Of a stretch of 16,959 nucleotides of DNA, positions 1 to 6,734 are shown in pieces (the stretch's first letter is position 1; each line of letters starts with the position of its first letter). The notes beneath the pieces were generated by a model. It searched no databases. It saw nothing but the letters and a program-made list of their open reading frames with translations, and had not been told where the DNA came from. The DNA comes from JBLHUT01 sp047629975 (GTDB lineage: Bacteria > Pseudomonadota > Alphaproteobacteria > Rhodobacterales > Rhodobacteraceae). A program made the translations under genes and the position numbers. The stretch covers positions 1-16,959 of the forward strand of contig JBLHUT010000040.1 of assembly GCA_047629975.1 (NCBI GenBank), read 5' to 3'.

Positions 1-1
1 G

Positions 2-721
2 GCGTCTCCTTCGATGATTGCGACCTTCGAGGCGGCAGGTGTCAATGTCTGCCACGCATGGGGCATGACCGAGATGAGCCCGGTGGGCACGCAGGGCAAT
101 CTGCCTGCGGGGATGGTCGGTTTGTCGCCCGAGGAGCGTTTGCGGTTGAAGTCGAAACAGGGGCGGGCCTTGTTCGGGGTCGATCTGAAGATCGTCGACG
201 GGGCGGGCAGGCGCCTGCCGCATGACGGTGCGGCGACGGGGGCGTTGTTTGTGCGGGGCAACAGTGTGGCGTCGGGGTACTTCGAAAACCCCGAAGCGAG
301 TGCCGCGGCGTGCGATGCCGAGGGTTGGTTTTCGACCGGCGACATCGCCAGCATTGACCCTGACGGCTTCATGAGCATTTCCGACCGTGCCAAGGACCTT
401 ATCAAATCGGGCGGCGAGTGGATCAGCTCGATTGATCTGGAAAATATCGTAATGGCCCACAAGGATGTGGCCGGTTGTGCGGTGATCGCGGTGCCGCATC
501 CGAAATGGGAGGAGCGCCCGTTGCTGGTGGTGGCGCTTGAGCCGGGGTGCCTCCCTGACGCGGCGGGCCTGATGGCGATGTTCGGACAAGAGTTTGCCAA
601 CTGGCAACTCCCCGATGATGTGGTCTTTGTCGAGGCACTGCCCCTGACCGCGACGGGCAAGGTCTCAAAGCTGGAATTGCGGGCGCGCCTTGCCGGTCAT
701 GTGCTGCCGGAGTTCAGATGA
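2..721 (+). CDS. Acyl-CoA synthetase (AMP-forming), C-terminal fragment
   Basis: This is the C-terminal part of an ANL-superfamily acid-CoA ligase, which activates a carboxylic acid with ATP and CoA in the cytosol. The frame is open to the left edge, so roughly the first 300 residues lie outside the window; the internal ATG at 14 is not a credible start. Visible motifs are the A5 motif AWGMTEMSPVG, the TGD of A7 (FSTGDIASIDPDGF), the A8 hinge around SDRAKDLIKSGGEW, and the A10 segment LPLTATGKVSK with the catalytic Lys. The HAWGMTEMSP style fits medium/long-chain fatty acyl-CoA ligases of the AlkK/DmdB branch, but substrate cannot be read from this part. It ends 87 bp before the thiolase and probably provides the CoA ester that the rest of the cluster degrades. 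Family call is firm; substrate unknown. Confidence 0.9.
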   Translation, partial: ASPSMIATFEAAGVNVCHAWGMTEMSPVGTQGNLPAGMVGLSPEERLRLKSKQGRALFGVDLKIVDGAGRRLPHDGAATGALFVRGNSVASGYFENPEASAAACDAEGWFSTGDIASIDPDGFMSISDRAKDLIKSGGEWISSIDLENIVMAHKDVAGCAVIAVPHPKWEERPLLVVALEPGCLPDAAGLMAMFGQEFANWQLPDDVVFVEALPLTATGKVSKLELRARLAGHVLPEFR

Positions 722-722
722 C

Positions 723-748
723 CCGGCGCACAGCGGAATGTGCGCGCC
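723..748 (+). other. Intercistronic hairpin after the ligase gene
   Basis: A perfect 10-bp inverted repeat (CCGGCGCACA at 723-732, TGTGCGCCGG at 739-748) with a 6-nt loop begins just after the ligase stop codon. No clear T-run follows (TTGCCCATTT), so it is a weak terminator at best. It could attenuate transcription or protect the 3' end of the upstream message. The right arm lies within the 12-mer ATGTGCGCCGGT (738-749), which recurs at 2169-2180. Confidence 0.5.
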
Positions 749-808
749 GGTTGCCCATTTGGTCCGTCACCGTTACATCTTTTGACATTTGAAAAGCGAG
801 GCACAAAC

Positions 809-2014
809 ATGAGACAGGCCGTTATCGTCGCCACCGCACGCACGCCGATCGGGCGCGCGTATCGGGGTGCGTTCAATGATACATCCGCCCAGTCGCTGGC
901 CGGACACGCCATTGCGGCGGCCGTCGCACGCGCAGGTATCGAGGGCGACGCGGTCGAGGATGTGATCCTCGGGGCGGCCATGCAACAAGGCACCAGCGGG
1001 ATGAACATTGCCCGTCAGGCGGCCCTCACGGCGGGACTGCCGGTGTCGGTTGCGGGCATGTCGGTGGACCGGCAATGTGCCAGTGGCATGATGGCGATTG
1101 CCGTGGCTGCGCGCCAGATCACGCACGAAGGGATGCAGGTGGCCATCGGGGGCGGTGTTGAATCCATCAGCCTTGTGCAAAACGCACATCACAACTTGTA
1201 CCGTGCCACCGACGCCGCCCTCACGGCGGCACATCCGGCCATTTACATGACGATGCTGGAAACCGCCGAAATCGTTGCGGCGCGGTATGGCATCTCGCGC
1301 GCGGCACAAGACGCCTATGCCCTGAGATCACAACAGCGTACCGCTGCGGCACAGGCCGCAGGGGCCTTTGACGACGAAATCGCCCCGATGCAGAGCGTCA
1401 TGAAGAGTGCCGGTCGCAACGGCGCGCCGGACGAAATGCGCACGCTTACCCTTGGCAAAGACGAAGGCAACCGCCCCGGCACCACCCTCGAAGGGCTTGA
1501 GGCGCTGGCACCTGTGCAACGCGACGGGCTTCAGATTGCCCAAGGGGTGTGCGTCACTGCGGGCAATGCCAGCCAGCTTTCGGATGGCGCCTCTGCCAGT
1601 GTTCTGATGGAGCAGGCCGAGGCAGAGCGCCGCGGGCTGACCCCGCTTGGCCGGTATGTCGGCATGGCTGTGGCGGGATGTGCGCCGGATGAAATGGGCA
1701 TCGGTCCGGTTTTTGCGGTGCCCAGACTTTTGGCGCAGCACGGACTTTCGATGGACGATATCGGGCTGTGGGAACTGAACGAGGCCTTTGCCGTGCAGGT
1801 TCTTTATTGTCGCGACCGGCTTGGCATTCCGGATGCGCTTTTGAATGTGAACGGTGGCGCGATTTCGGTCGGGCATCCGTACGGAATGTCGGGCGCACGG
1901 ATGGTGGGGCATGCCTTGATCGAAGGGCGCAGACGCGGGGCAAAATATGTGGTGTGTACCATGTGTGTGGGCGGCGGCATGGGGGCGGCGGGCCTGTTCG
2001 AGGTTTTGTCGTGA
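809..2014 (+). CDS. Thiolase (acetyl-CoA C-acyltransferase)
   Basis: This 401-residue thiolase performs CoA-dependent cleavage of a 3-ketoacyl-CoA, releasing acetyl-CoA or another acyl-CoA. The start at 809 gives the classic thiolase N-terminus MRQAVIVATARTPIG, with GAGG at 798-801 as ribosome-binding site; an upstream ATG at 740 is in frame but has no family support. The nucleophilic Cys is C90 (DRQCASG). The NEAFA motif, the catalytic His H356 (GHPYGMSG, where most thiolases read GHPxGxSG with smaller residues) and the second active-site Cys C386 (CVGGGMG) are all present, so the enzyme should be active. It follows the ligase gene and fits the PimB/FadA role of the last beta-oxidation step. 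Length is normal for the family. Chain-length preference cannot be told. Confidence 0.93.
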   Translation: MRQAVIVATARTPIGRAYRGAFNDTSAQSLAGHAIAAAVARAGIEGDAVEDVILGAAMQQGTSGMNIARQAALTAGLPVSVAGMSVDRQCASGMMAIAVAARQITHEGMQVAIGGGVESISLVQNAHHNLYRATDAALTAAHPAIYMTMLETAEIVAARYGISRAAQDAYALRSQQRTAAAQAAGAFDDEIAPMQSVMKSAGRNGAPDEMRTLTLGKDEGNRPGTTLEGLEALAPVQRDGLQIAQGVCVTAGNASQLSDGASASVLMEQAEAERRGLTPLGRYVGMAVAGCAPDEMGIGPVFAVPRLLAQHGLSMDDIGLWELNEAFAVQVLYCRDRLGIPDALLNVNGGAISVGHPYGMSGARMVGHALIEGRRRGAKYVVCTMCVGGGMGAAGLFEVLS

Positions 2015-2212
2015 CGTTGAGGGGGCTTTTGAACAGTCTGCCTGCGCGCGGGCCATTTTCCGGTATTGCGGATGTTTGCCGGTCTGGTCGCGCGTCATGA
2101 GGCGGGCAACACCGGCCCTTGCGCCGCGCGGGCGGCAAAAGCCGCGGAATTGTCAGGAAAAGCCGGTGATGTGCGCCGGTCACCGGCTCTCTCGACAAAA
2201 GGGGCCGGTGTG
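2015..2212 (+). other. 198-bp spacer with hairpins between thiolase and kinase genes
   Basis: This spacer is long for a gene cluster that is otherwise tightly packed. It contains a perfect 9-bp stem (AGCCGGTGA at 2161-2169, TCACCGGCT at 2180-2188, 10-nt loop) and a small 5-bp stem (GCGGC at 2132-2136, GCCGC at 2141-2145, AAAA loop). Neither is followed by a T-run. The frame of the downstream kinase stays open back to an ATG at 2066, but the translated extension (AARAAKAAELSGKAG-like) looks like low-complexity noise. AAAGGGG at about 2198-2204 is the probable ribosome-binding site for the start at 2213. No separate gene is evident. Confidence 0.45.
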
Positions 2213-3244
2213 ATGCGTGAGGCAAGCCATTTGGATGAACTGGCGGTTGCGCGCTGGCTTGAGGCCAATGTCGCAGGGTTTCGTGGTCCTTTGCGTGCCG
2301 AGAAGTTCGCGCAGGGCCAATCGAACCCGACGTTCTTGTTGCACAGCGATACCGGCGCGCGCTTTGTGCTGCGGCGCAAACCGCCGGGCGTCTTGCTGAA
2401 ATCTGCCCATGCGGTCGACCGTGAATTCCGGGTGCAGCGGGCGTTGGCTGACAGTGGTGTGCCGGTGGCGAAAATGCTTGCGCTGTGCGAAGACGACAGT
2501 GTCACCGGTTCGGTATTTTATGTGATGGAGTATGTCGCGGGGCGGGTTTTCGTCGCGCCGGATCTTGAGGCCGTGCCGCACAAAGACCGCCCTGCGATCT
2601 TTTCGGAGGTCAATCGCGTTCTGGCCGCGATCCATTCGGTTGACCTTAACCGGACAAATCTGTCGGAATACGGGCCACAGGGCAATTATTACGCACGTCA
2701 GATGAGCCGTTGGACACAGCAGTACCGCGCCTCGCAGACTGAAACACTGCCCGAGATGGACAGGTTGATCGACTGGCTTGAACAGGCGATGCCTGACGAC
2801 GATGGACGGCGCACGCTTGTACACGGCGATTACCGTCTGGACAATTTGCTGTTCGCCCCCGATGCCGCACGGGTTGTTGCGGTGCTTGACTGGGAATTAT
2901 CGACCATCGGCCACCCGTTTGCCGATCTGGCGGCTTTGATCATGCAATGGCGGATGCCTACCGGACAGGCGGGGCGCGGGATGGCGAGGCTTGATCGTGC
3001 GGCGCTGAATTTGCCATCGGACGCGGATTTTATCGCGGGTTACTGCGCGCATATGGGATTGGAGCGCATTGCGCATTTCAACTTCTACCTTGCGTTTTGT
3101 TTCTTTCGGATGGCGGCCATTCTTCAGGGTGTCAAAAAGCGTGCGCTGTCGGGCAATGCCTCGAATCCGGCGCATGGCCTTGCGATGGGGGCGTTGGTGC
3201 CCGATTTCGCAGCACAAGGGTTACAGGCGGCTGCCGATGGATAG
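2213..3244 (+). CDS. APH-fold acyl-CoA-linked phosphotransferase (ACAD10/11 N-terminal type)
   Basis: This 343-residue protein has the aminoglycoside-phosphotransferase/choline-kinase fold. The start at 2213 is preferred because it has a ribosome-binding site and homology-like sequence begins there (LDELAVARWL). Visible elements are the nucleotide-binding region FAQGQSNPTFLL (residues 32-43) with Lys/Arg in VLRRKPPG, the catalytic loop VHGDYRLDNLL (H204, D206, N211) and the metal-binding LDWE (D226) in VVAVLDWELSTIGHPFADL. This sequence style belongs to the kinase domains fused to acyl-CoA dehydrogenases in ACAD10/ACAD11, and to stand-alone relatives in fatty-acid clusters, not to antibiotic resistance enzymes. 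In characterised members (mammalian ACAD10/11; LvaA of Pseudomonas putida levulinate catabolism) the kinase phosphorylates a 4-hydroxyacyl-CoA. That role here is inferred from family and context: it overlaps the SDR gene by 8 bp and lies with two acyl-CoA dehydrogenases. Confidence 0.85.
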   Translation: MREASHLDELAVARWLEANVAGFRGPLRAEKFAQGQSNPTFLLHSDTGARFVLRRKPPGVLLKSAHAVDREFRVQRALADSGVPVAKMLALCEDDSVTGSVFYVMEYVAGRVFVAPDLEAVPHKDRPAIFSEVNRVLAAIHSVDLNRTNLSEYGPQGNYYARQMSRWTQQYRASQTETLPEMDRLIDWLEQAMPDDDGRRTLVHGDYRLDNLLFAPDAARVVAVLDWELSTIGHPFADLAALIMQWRMPTGQAGRGMARLDRAALNLPSDADFIAGYCAHMGLERIAHFNFYLAFCFFRMAAILQGVKKRALSGNASNPAHGLAMGALVPDFAAQGLQAAADG

Positions 3245-4025
3245 GTCGCGGTTTGCCGGACAGGTGGTTCTGATAACGGGGGCGGCAAGCGGGATTGGTG
3301 CGGCGGCGGCGGCGCGTTTTGCGTCGGAAGGGGCGGCACTGGCGCTGTGTGATGTGTCGGCGCAAAGGCTTGACGACGTGGCCCGCCGCCTGCGCGAGAG
3401 CGGGGCGCAGGTCTTTCACGAGACGGTGGATGTGACCGATCCACTTGGAATGCAACAGTTCATAGCCCGAACGCTTGCCACATTGGGGGGACTTGATGTT
3501 GCGATAAACAATGCCGGCATCGCGCAAGTGCTAAGACCGTTGCAACAGATACCGGTAGAAGAGTTCGACGCTGTGATGGCGGTGAATGTGCGCGGTGTTT
3601 TCCTTGGTATGCAGGCGCAATTGCCGCCGATGCTGGCACGAAAAAAAGGCGTGATCCTGAACATTGCTTCGGCGGCAGGCTTGGTCGGGGCCGGGCATAT
3701 GGCGGCTTATGCGGCCTCGAAGCACGCGGTTGTCGGTCTGACACGTGCGGCCGCCGACGAGACCGCCCGCCGCGGCATCAGGGTCAACGCGCTTTGCCCG
3801 TCTTTTACGGCAACGCCGTTGTTCGATGCGATGGCCGACCAGATCGCGGAGCGTGACAAAAGTACCAGAGCCGTTGCGGCGGCCCATATCGGTGTGCGGG
3901 TCCCCATGGCAAGGGTCGCGCGAACTGACGAGATCGTGCAGGCCATGGTGTGGATGTGCGGCGCTGAAAACAGCTTTATGACCGGGCAGGCCATTGCCAT
4001 TGATGGTGGCTTGACCGCGATTTAA
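3237..4025 (+). CDS. SDR family NAD-dependent oxidoreductase
   Basis: This is a classical 262-residue short-chain dehydrogenase/reductase. The start at 3237 overlaps the kinase stop by 8 bp (translational coupling) and gives MDRSRFAGQVVLITG; the frame is open further upstream but only as a shadow of the kinase gene. Visible are the dinucleotide motif TGAASGIG (14-21), Asp39 at the end of the second strand (favouring NAD over NADP), NNAG (91-94), and the catalytic Ser145, Tyr158 and Lys162 (YAASK), with the C-terminal IDGGLTAI. It oxidises or reduces a hydroxyl/keto group. In this cluster it could act on a 3-hydroxy- or 4-hydroxy/4-oxoacyl-CoA, comparable to the SDR LvaD in levulinate clusters. 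Which carbon it acts on cannot be determined. Catalytic residues are complete. Confidence 0.92.
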   Translation: MDRSRFAGQVVLITGAASGIGAAAAARFASEGAALALCDVSAQRLDDVARRLRESGAQVFHETVDVTDPLGMQQFIARTLATLGGLDVAINNAGIAQVLRPLQQIPVEEFDAVMAVNVRGVFLGMQAQLPPMLARKKGVILNIASAAGLVGAGHMAAYAASKHAVVGLTRAAADETARRGIRVNALCPSFTATPLFDAMADQIAERDKSTRAVAAAHIGVRVPMARVARTDEIVQAMVWMCGAENSFMTGQAIAIDGGLTAI

Positions 4026-4061
4026 CGCGCGTCGCATACGGCGCATAACAAGGAAAATACC

Positions 4062-4463
4062 GTGACTTTGGACCCCGAACTGATCGAAGCGCCTTATGCG
4101 CTACAATCCCACCTTGGCTTCCGGATGGTGGCGTGGAGCGAGGGTCATGCCCGTTTCGAGCTGCCGTTGCAGCCGTTTTTGATGAATCGCTACGGCATCC
4201 CGCACGGGGGCATCTATGCCACGTTGATAGATACGGTCATGGGGTATTCGGGCTGTTTTACCGGTGATCCGGACCGCAAACAATATGCCATGACGCTCTC
4301 GTTGACGACAAATTTCCTGTCACGTCCCAAGGGTGATTGTCTGATTTGCGAGGCTCGTTTGATTGGCGGCGGGCGGCGCACGTTTTTTTCAGAGGCCGAA
4401 ATCACGGATCCGACAGGCGAAAAAATCGCCACAGGAAGCGGCACGTTCCGCTATAGGACCTAG
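4062..4463 (+). CDS. PaaI-family hotdog-fold thioesterase
   Basis: This 133-residue hotdog-fold protein of the PaaI/YbaW type hydrolyses acyl-CoA thioesters. It begins with GTG at 4062, supported by AAGGAA about 6 nt upstream. The family signature RYGIPHGGIYATLIDTVMG is clear: the HGG motif is at residues 48-50, and Asp57 is at the position of the usual catalytic acid. It follows the SDR by 36 bp and is the last gene of the plus-strand arm. A likely role is to relieve CoA sequestration from dead-end or accumulating acyl-CoA intermediates, as PaaI does in phenylacetate catabolism; the substrate is not evident. Its stop codon TAG (4461-4463) shares CTAG with the stop of the convergent gene, so the two coding regions overlap by 4 bp and leave no room for a terminator. 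Confidence 0.88.
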   Translation: MTLDPELIEAPYALQSHLGFRMVAWSEGHARFELPLQPFLMNRYGIPHGGIYATLIDTVMGYSGCFTGDPDRKQYAMTLSLTTNFLSRPKGDCLICEARLIGGGRRTFFSEAEITDPTGEKIATGSGTFRYRT

Positions 4464-5542
4464 CCCGAGGGGGCTTGCAGGCCCGCTATGACGCGGGCGA
4501 GATGGTGATCGGTGTCGCCAAGTTGGTGATCGATCATGACCAGCCGCTTGGCAAAGTGGGAGGTTTCATGCTCCCACGTCATGGCGATGCCGCCCTGCAT
4601 CTGGATGGCCTCTTCGGCGACCTGTCGTGCGGTTTGTCCGATCAGGGTTTTGGCCATCGAGACGGCGCGCGACTGATCGTCGGTGCCCATGCGGCTGGCG
4701 GCGAAAATCGTGATGGAACGGGCCTGTTCGATCTGTGCCATTAGATCGACCATCCGGTGCTGCAAGGCCTGAAAATCGCCAATGCGCCGGCCGAATTGTT
4801 TACGGGTTTTCAGATACTCCAGCACAGTCGCCGCCGTGACATCCATCGCACCCAGAGCTTCGGCACACAGGGCCAAAGCCCCCGCATCCAACGCATCGGC
4901 AAGAGCCGCGCGGGCATCGCGCAAGATCAGCGTGGCGGGGCTTGCCTCTAGAAAGACCTCGCCCGCAGCCCCCCCGTCGATCATGCCAAAGGGCGTGATC
5001 TGTGCGCAATCTGCTGTCATCTCGAACAGACCGGGCAACCCGTCCGGAAGGCGCGCCACGATCAAAAGACGCCCGGCCACGCCCGCACCGTAAACGACCG
5101 ACTTGCGCCCCGTAAGGTGCCACCCCTGCGGGTCTGAAATCGCCAGCGTTTGCAGATCCTCCAGCGCCCCGCCCATATCTGGTTCATCATATCCAACCGC
5201 ATACGTCACCTGACCCGACAACAGATCCTCAAGCGGCTGGCCGGCGGATGCAAGCAGCCGTGCTGCCAGAAGCGCGGCAAGAAACGGTTCGGGACAAAGC
5301 GTGCGGCCCAACGGTTCGAACAAGGTGGTGATGTCAAACCCTGTGCCGCCCATTCCGCCCGACGCCACGTCGGCCAGCGCATAAAGCACACCCAACTCTG
5401 CCATCGCGCTCCATTTACCGGGGTCATGAAAGGGCGCCTGATAGGCCACGGCATTGCGCGCGGACAACGGGTATTGCGCCTCAAGATATCTGTTCAAGGT
5501 ATCATTCAGCATCCGGCGGTCGTCGGTCAGATCAAAATCCAT
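4460..5542 (-). CDS. Acyl-CoA dehydrogenase, small (beta) subunit type
   Basis: This 360-residue flavoprotein has the acyl-CoA dehydrogenase fold. It begins MDFDLTDDRRMLNDTLNRYL and shows the C-terminal domain features TRKQFGRRIGDFQALQHRM and EEAIQMQGGIAMTWEHETSH. The usual catalytic Glu near the end (YEG in MCAD) is not seen; QGGIAMTWEH is typical of PimD-like and ChsE-like small subunits that pair with a second dehydrogenase subunit. It follows the large subunit gene by only 3 bp, so the two are almost certainly co-translated and probably form a heteromeric enzyme that introduces the alpha,beta double bond, passing electrons to ETF. It is the last gene of the minus arm. An alternative role, assisting phosphate elimination from a 4-phosphoacyl-CoA, is conceivable given the kinase on the other arm. 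Confidence 0.88.
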   Translation of the reverse strand: MDFDLTDDRRMLNDTLNRYLEAQYPLSARNAVAYQAPFHDPGKWSAMAELGVLYALADVASGGMGGTGFDITTLFEPLGRTLCPEPFLAALLAARLLASAGQPLEDLLSGQVTYAVGYDEPDMGGALEDLQTLAISDPQGWHLTGRKSVVYGAGVAGRLLIVARLPDGLPGLFEMTADCAQITPFGMIDGGAAGEVFLEASPATLILRDARAALADALDAGALALCAEALGAMDVTAATVLEYLKTRKQFGRRIGDFQALQHRMVDLMAQIEQARSITIFAASRMGTDDQSRAVSMAKTLIGQTARQVAEEAIQMQGGIAMTWEHETSHFAKRLVMIDHQLGDTDHHLARVIAGLQAPSG

Positions 5543-5545
5543 GTG

Positions 5546-6733
5546 TCACAGTCCCAGCAATGCTTTGGTAAGAATGTTTTTTTGTATCTCGTTGGACCCG
5601 CCATAAATCGAGATTTTACGATTGTTGAAATAGCGTGCCGCGTTGCGGGCATGATCGGCGGGCACCAGTGCGGCATTGCCGGTGTTGTCGTCGGTCGGAA
5701 GCAAAGCCGCAGCAGGGCCAAGCGCGCGCCGCGCCAGATCATTGATCGCCTGCCGGATTTCGGTGCCCTTGATTTTCAGGATCGAGCTTTCGGGCCCCGG
5801 GGCGCCGTTCTTTTGTGCCCGAAAAAGCATGCGCAGATTGGTGACCTTCATGGCCTCCAGATCAATCTCTATCCGTGCCAGCCGCGCGGCAAACAGCGGA
5901 TCATCGATAAGACGTGTTCCGTTCGGTTTCGGTCTGCGCGCCAGATCGCACAGATGCTCAAAAGCCTGGATCGAAAACCCGACGCCGGCGATGTTTGTGC
6001 GTTCATGGGTGAGCAAGAACTTTGCGATCGTCCAGCCGTCATTCTCTTGCCCCACAAGGCTTTCGGCGGGAACCTTCACATCGGTGAAAAAGACTTCGTT
6101 TACTTCATGCCCACCCTCAATCAAACGGATCGGGCGCATCTCGATACCGGGGGTGTCCAGATCAACAAGCAGGAAGCTGATCCCCTGTTGCGGTTTGCCA
6201 TCGGTATTTGTGCGCACAAGGCAGAAGATCCGGTTGGCGTGCTGGCCAAGGGTGGTCCATGCCTTTTGTCCGTTGACGATATAGCTGTCGCCCTGCCGGA
6301 CCGCGCGGGTGTTGAGCGAGGCAAGATCAGATCCGGCACCGGGCTCTGAATAGCCCTGGCACCACCAATCGGTGCCATCCAGAATGCGGGGCAGATATGT
6401 GGCGCGTTGCGCCTGTGTGCCAAACCGCATCAGGACGGGGGCCAGCATCAACAACCCGAAGGGCACGATGCGCGGCGCACAGGCCCGACAGCATTCTTCC
6501 TCGAAAATATGCTTTTGAACCGGACTCCAGCCGGTGCCGCCGTATGATTGTGGCCAAGATACGGCAAGCCACCCGCGCGCATTCAAAAGCGCGTGCCACC
6601 CTTCCATGTCCTGCTTTGACAATTCGCGCCCGCAGCGTACCTTTTGCGACACCTCTTGGGGCAATGTTGTGGCAAGCCAGTCGCGCACCTCGGTTTGAAA
6701 AACCAGCTCTGCGGGGGAATAGGTCAGGTCCAT
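5546..6733 (-). CDS. Acyl-CoA dehydrogenase, large subunit type
   Basis: This 395-residue acyl-CoA dehydrogenase resembles PimC and the large partner of heteromeric dehydrogenases. The start at 6733 (MDLTYSPAELVFQTEVRDWL) lies 1 bp after the upstream gene's stop codon, with GGAG overlapping that gene's last codons; an ATG 37 codons further up would overlap the neighbour deeply and adds no family sequence. The substrate/FAD motif QGYSEPGAGSDLASL (127-141), the NGQKAWTT loop and the C-terminal IYGGSNEIQKNIL are clear. The residue matching the catalytic Glu of MCAD (YEG) is Gly here (YGG), so the base must lie elsewhere, as in isovaleryl-CoA dehydrogenase-like enzymes, or in the partner subunit. 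It works between the ligase and the hydratase steps. Chain and branch specificity are unknown. Confidence 0.91.
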   Translation of the reverse strand: MDLTYSPAELVFQTEVRDWLATTLPQEVSQKVRCGRELSKQDMEGWHALLNARGWLAVSWPQSYGGTGWSPVQKHIFEEECCRACAPRIVPFGLLMLAPVLMRFGTQAQRATYLPRILDGTDWWCQGYSEPGAGSDLASLNTRAVRQGDSYIVNGQKAWTTLGQHANRIFCLVRTNTDGKPQQGISFLLVDLDTPGIEMRPIRLIEGGHEVNEVFFTDVKVPAESLVGQENDGWTIAKFLLTHERTNIAGVGFSIQAFEHLCDLARRPKPNGTRLIDDPLFAARLARIEIDLEAMKVTNLRMLFRAQKNGAPGPESSILKIKGTEIRQAINDLARRALGPAAALLPTDDNTGNAALVPADHARNAARYFNNRKISIYGGSNEIQKNILTKALLGL

Positions 6734-6734
6734 C

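Noticed and set aside
740..808. Upstream ATG for the thiolase
   Set aside because: It lies in the hairpin after the ligase gene and adds 23 non-thiolase residues; the ATG at 809 has a ribosome-binding site and the family N-terminus.
2213..3244. Aminoglycoside resistance gene
   Set aside because: Only the fold is shared; the sequence style and neighbours match the ACAD10/11-type kinases of acyl-CoA clusters.
5150..6349. 399-codon open frame on the plus strand across the two acyl-CoA dehydrogenase genes
   Set aside because: It is antisense to two well-supported genes, its translation is rich in Arg, Gln, Cys and His with no domain, and long shadow frames are expected opposite GC-rich genes.
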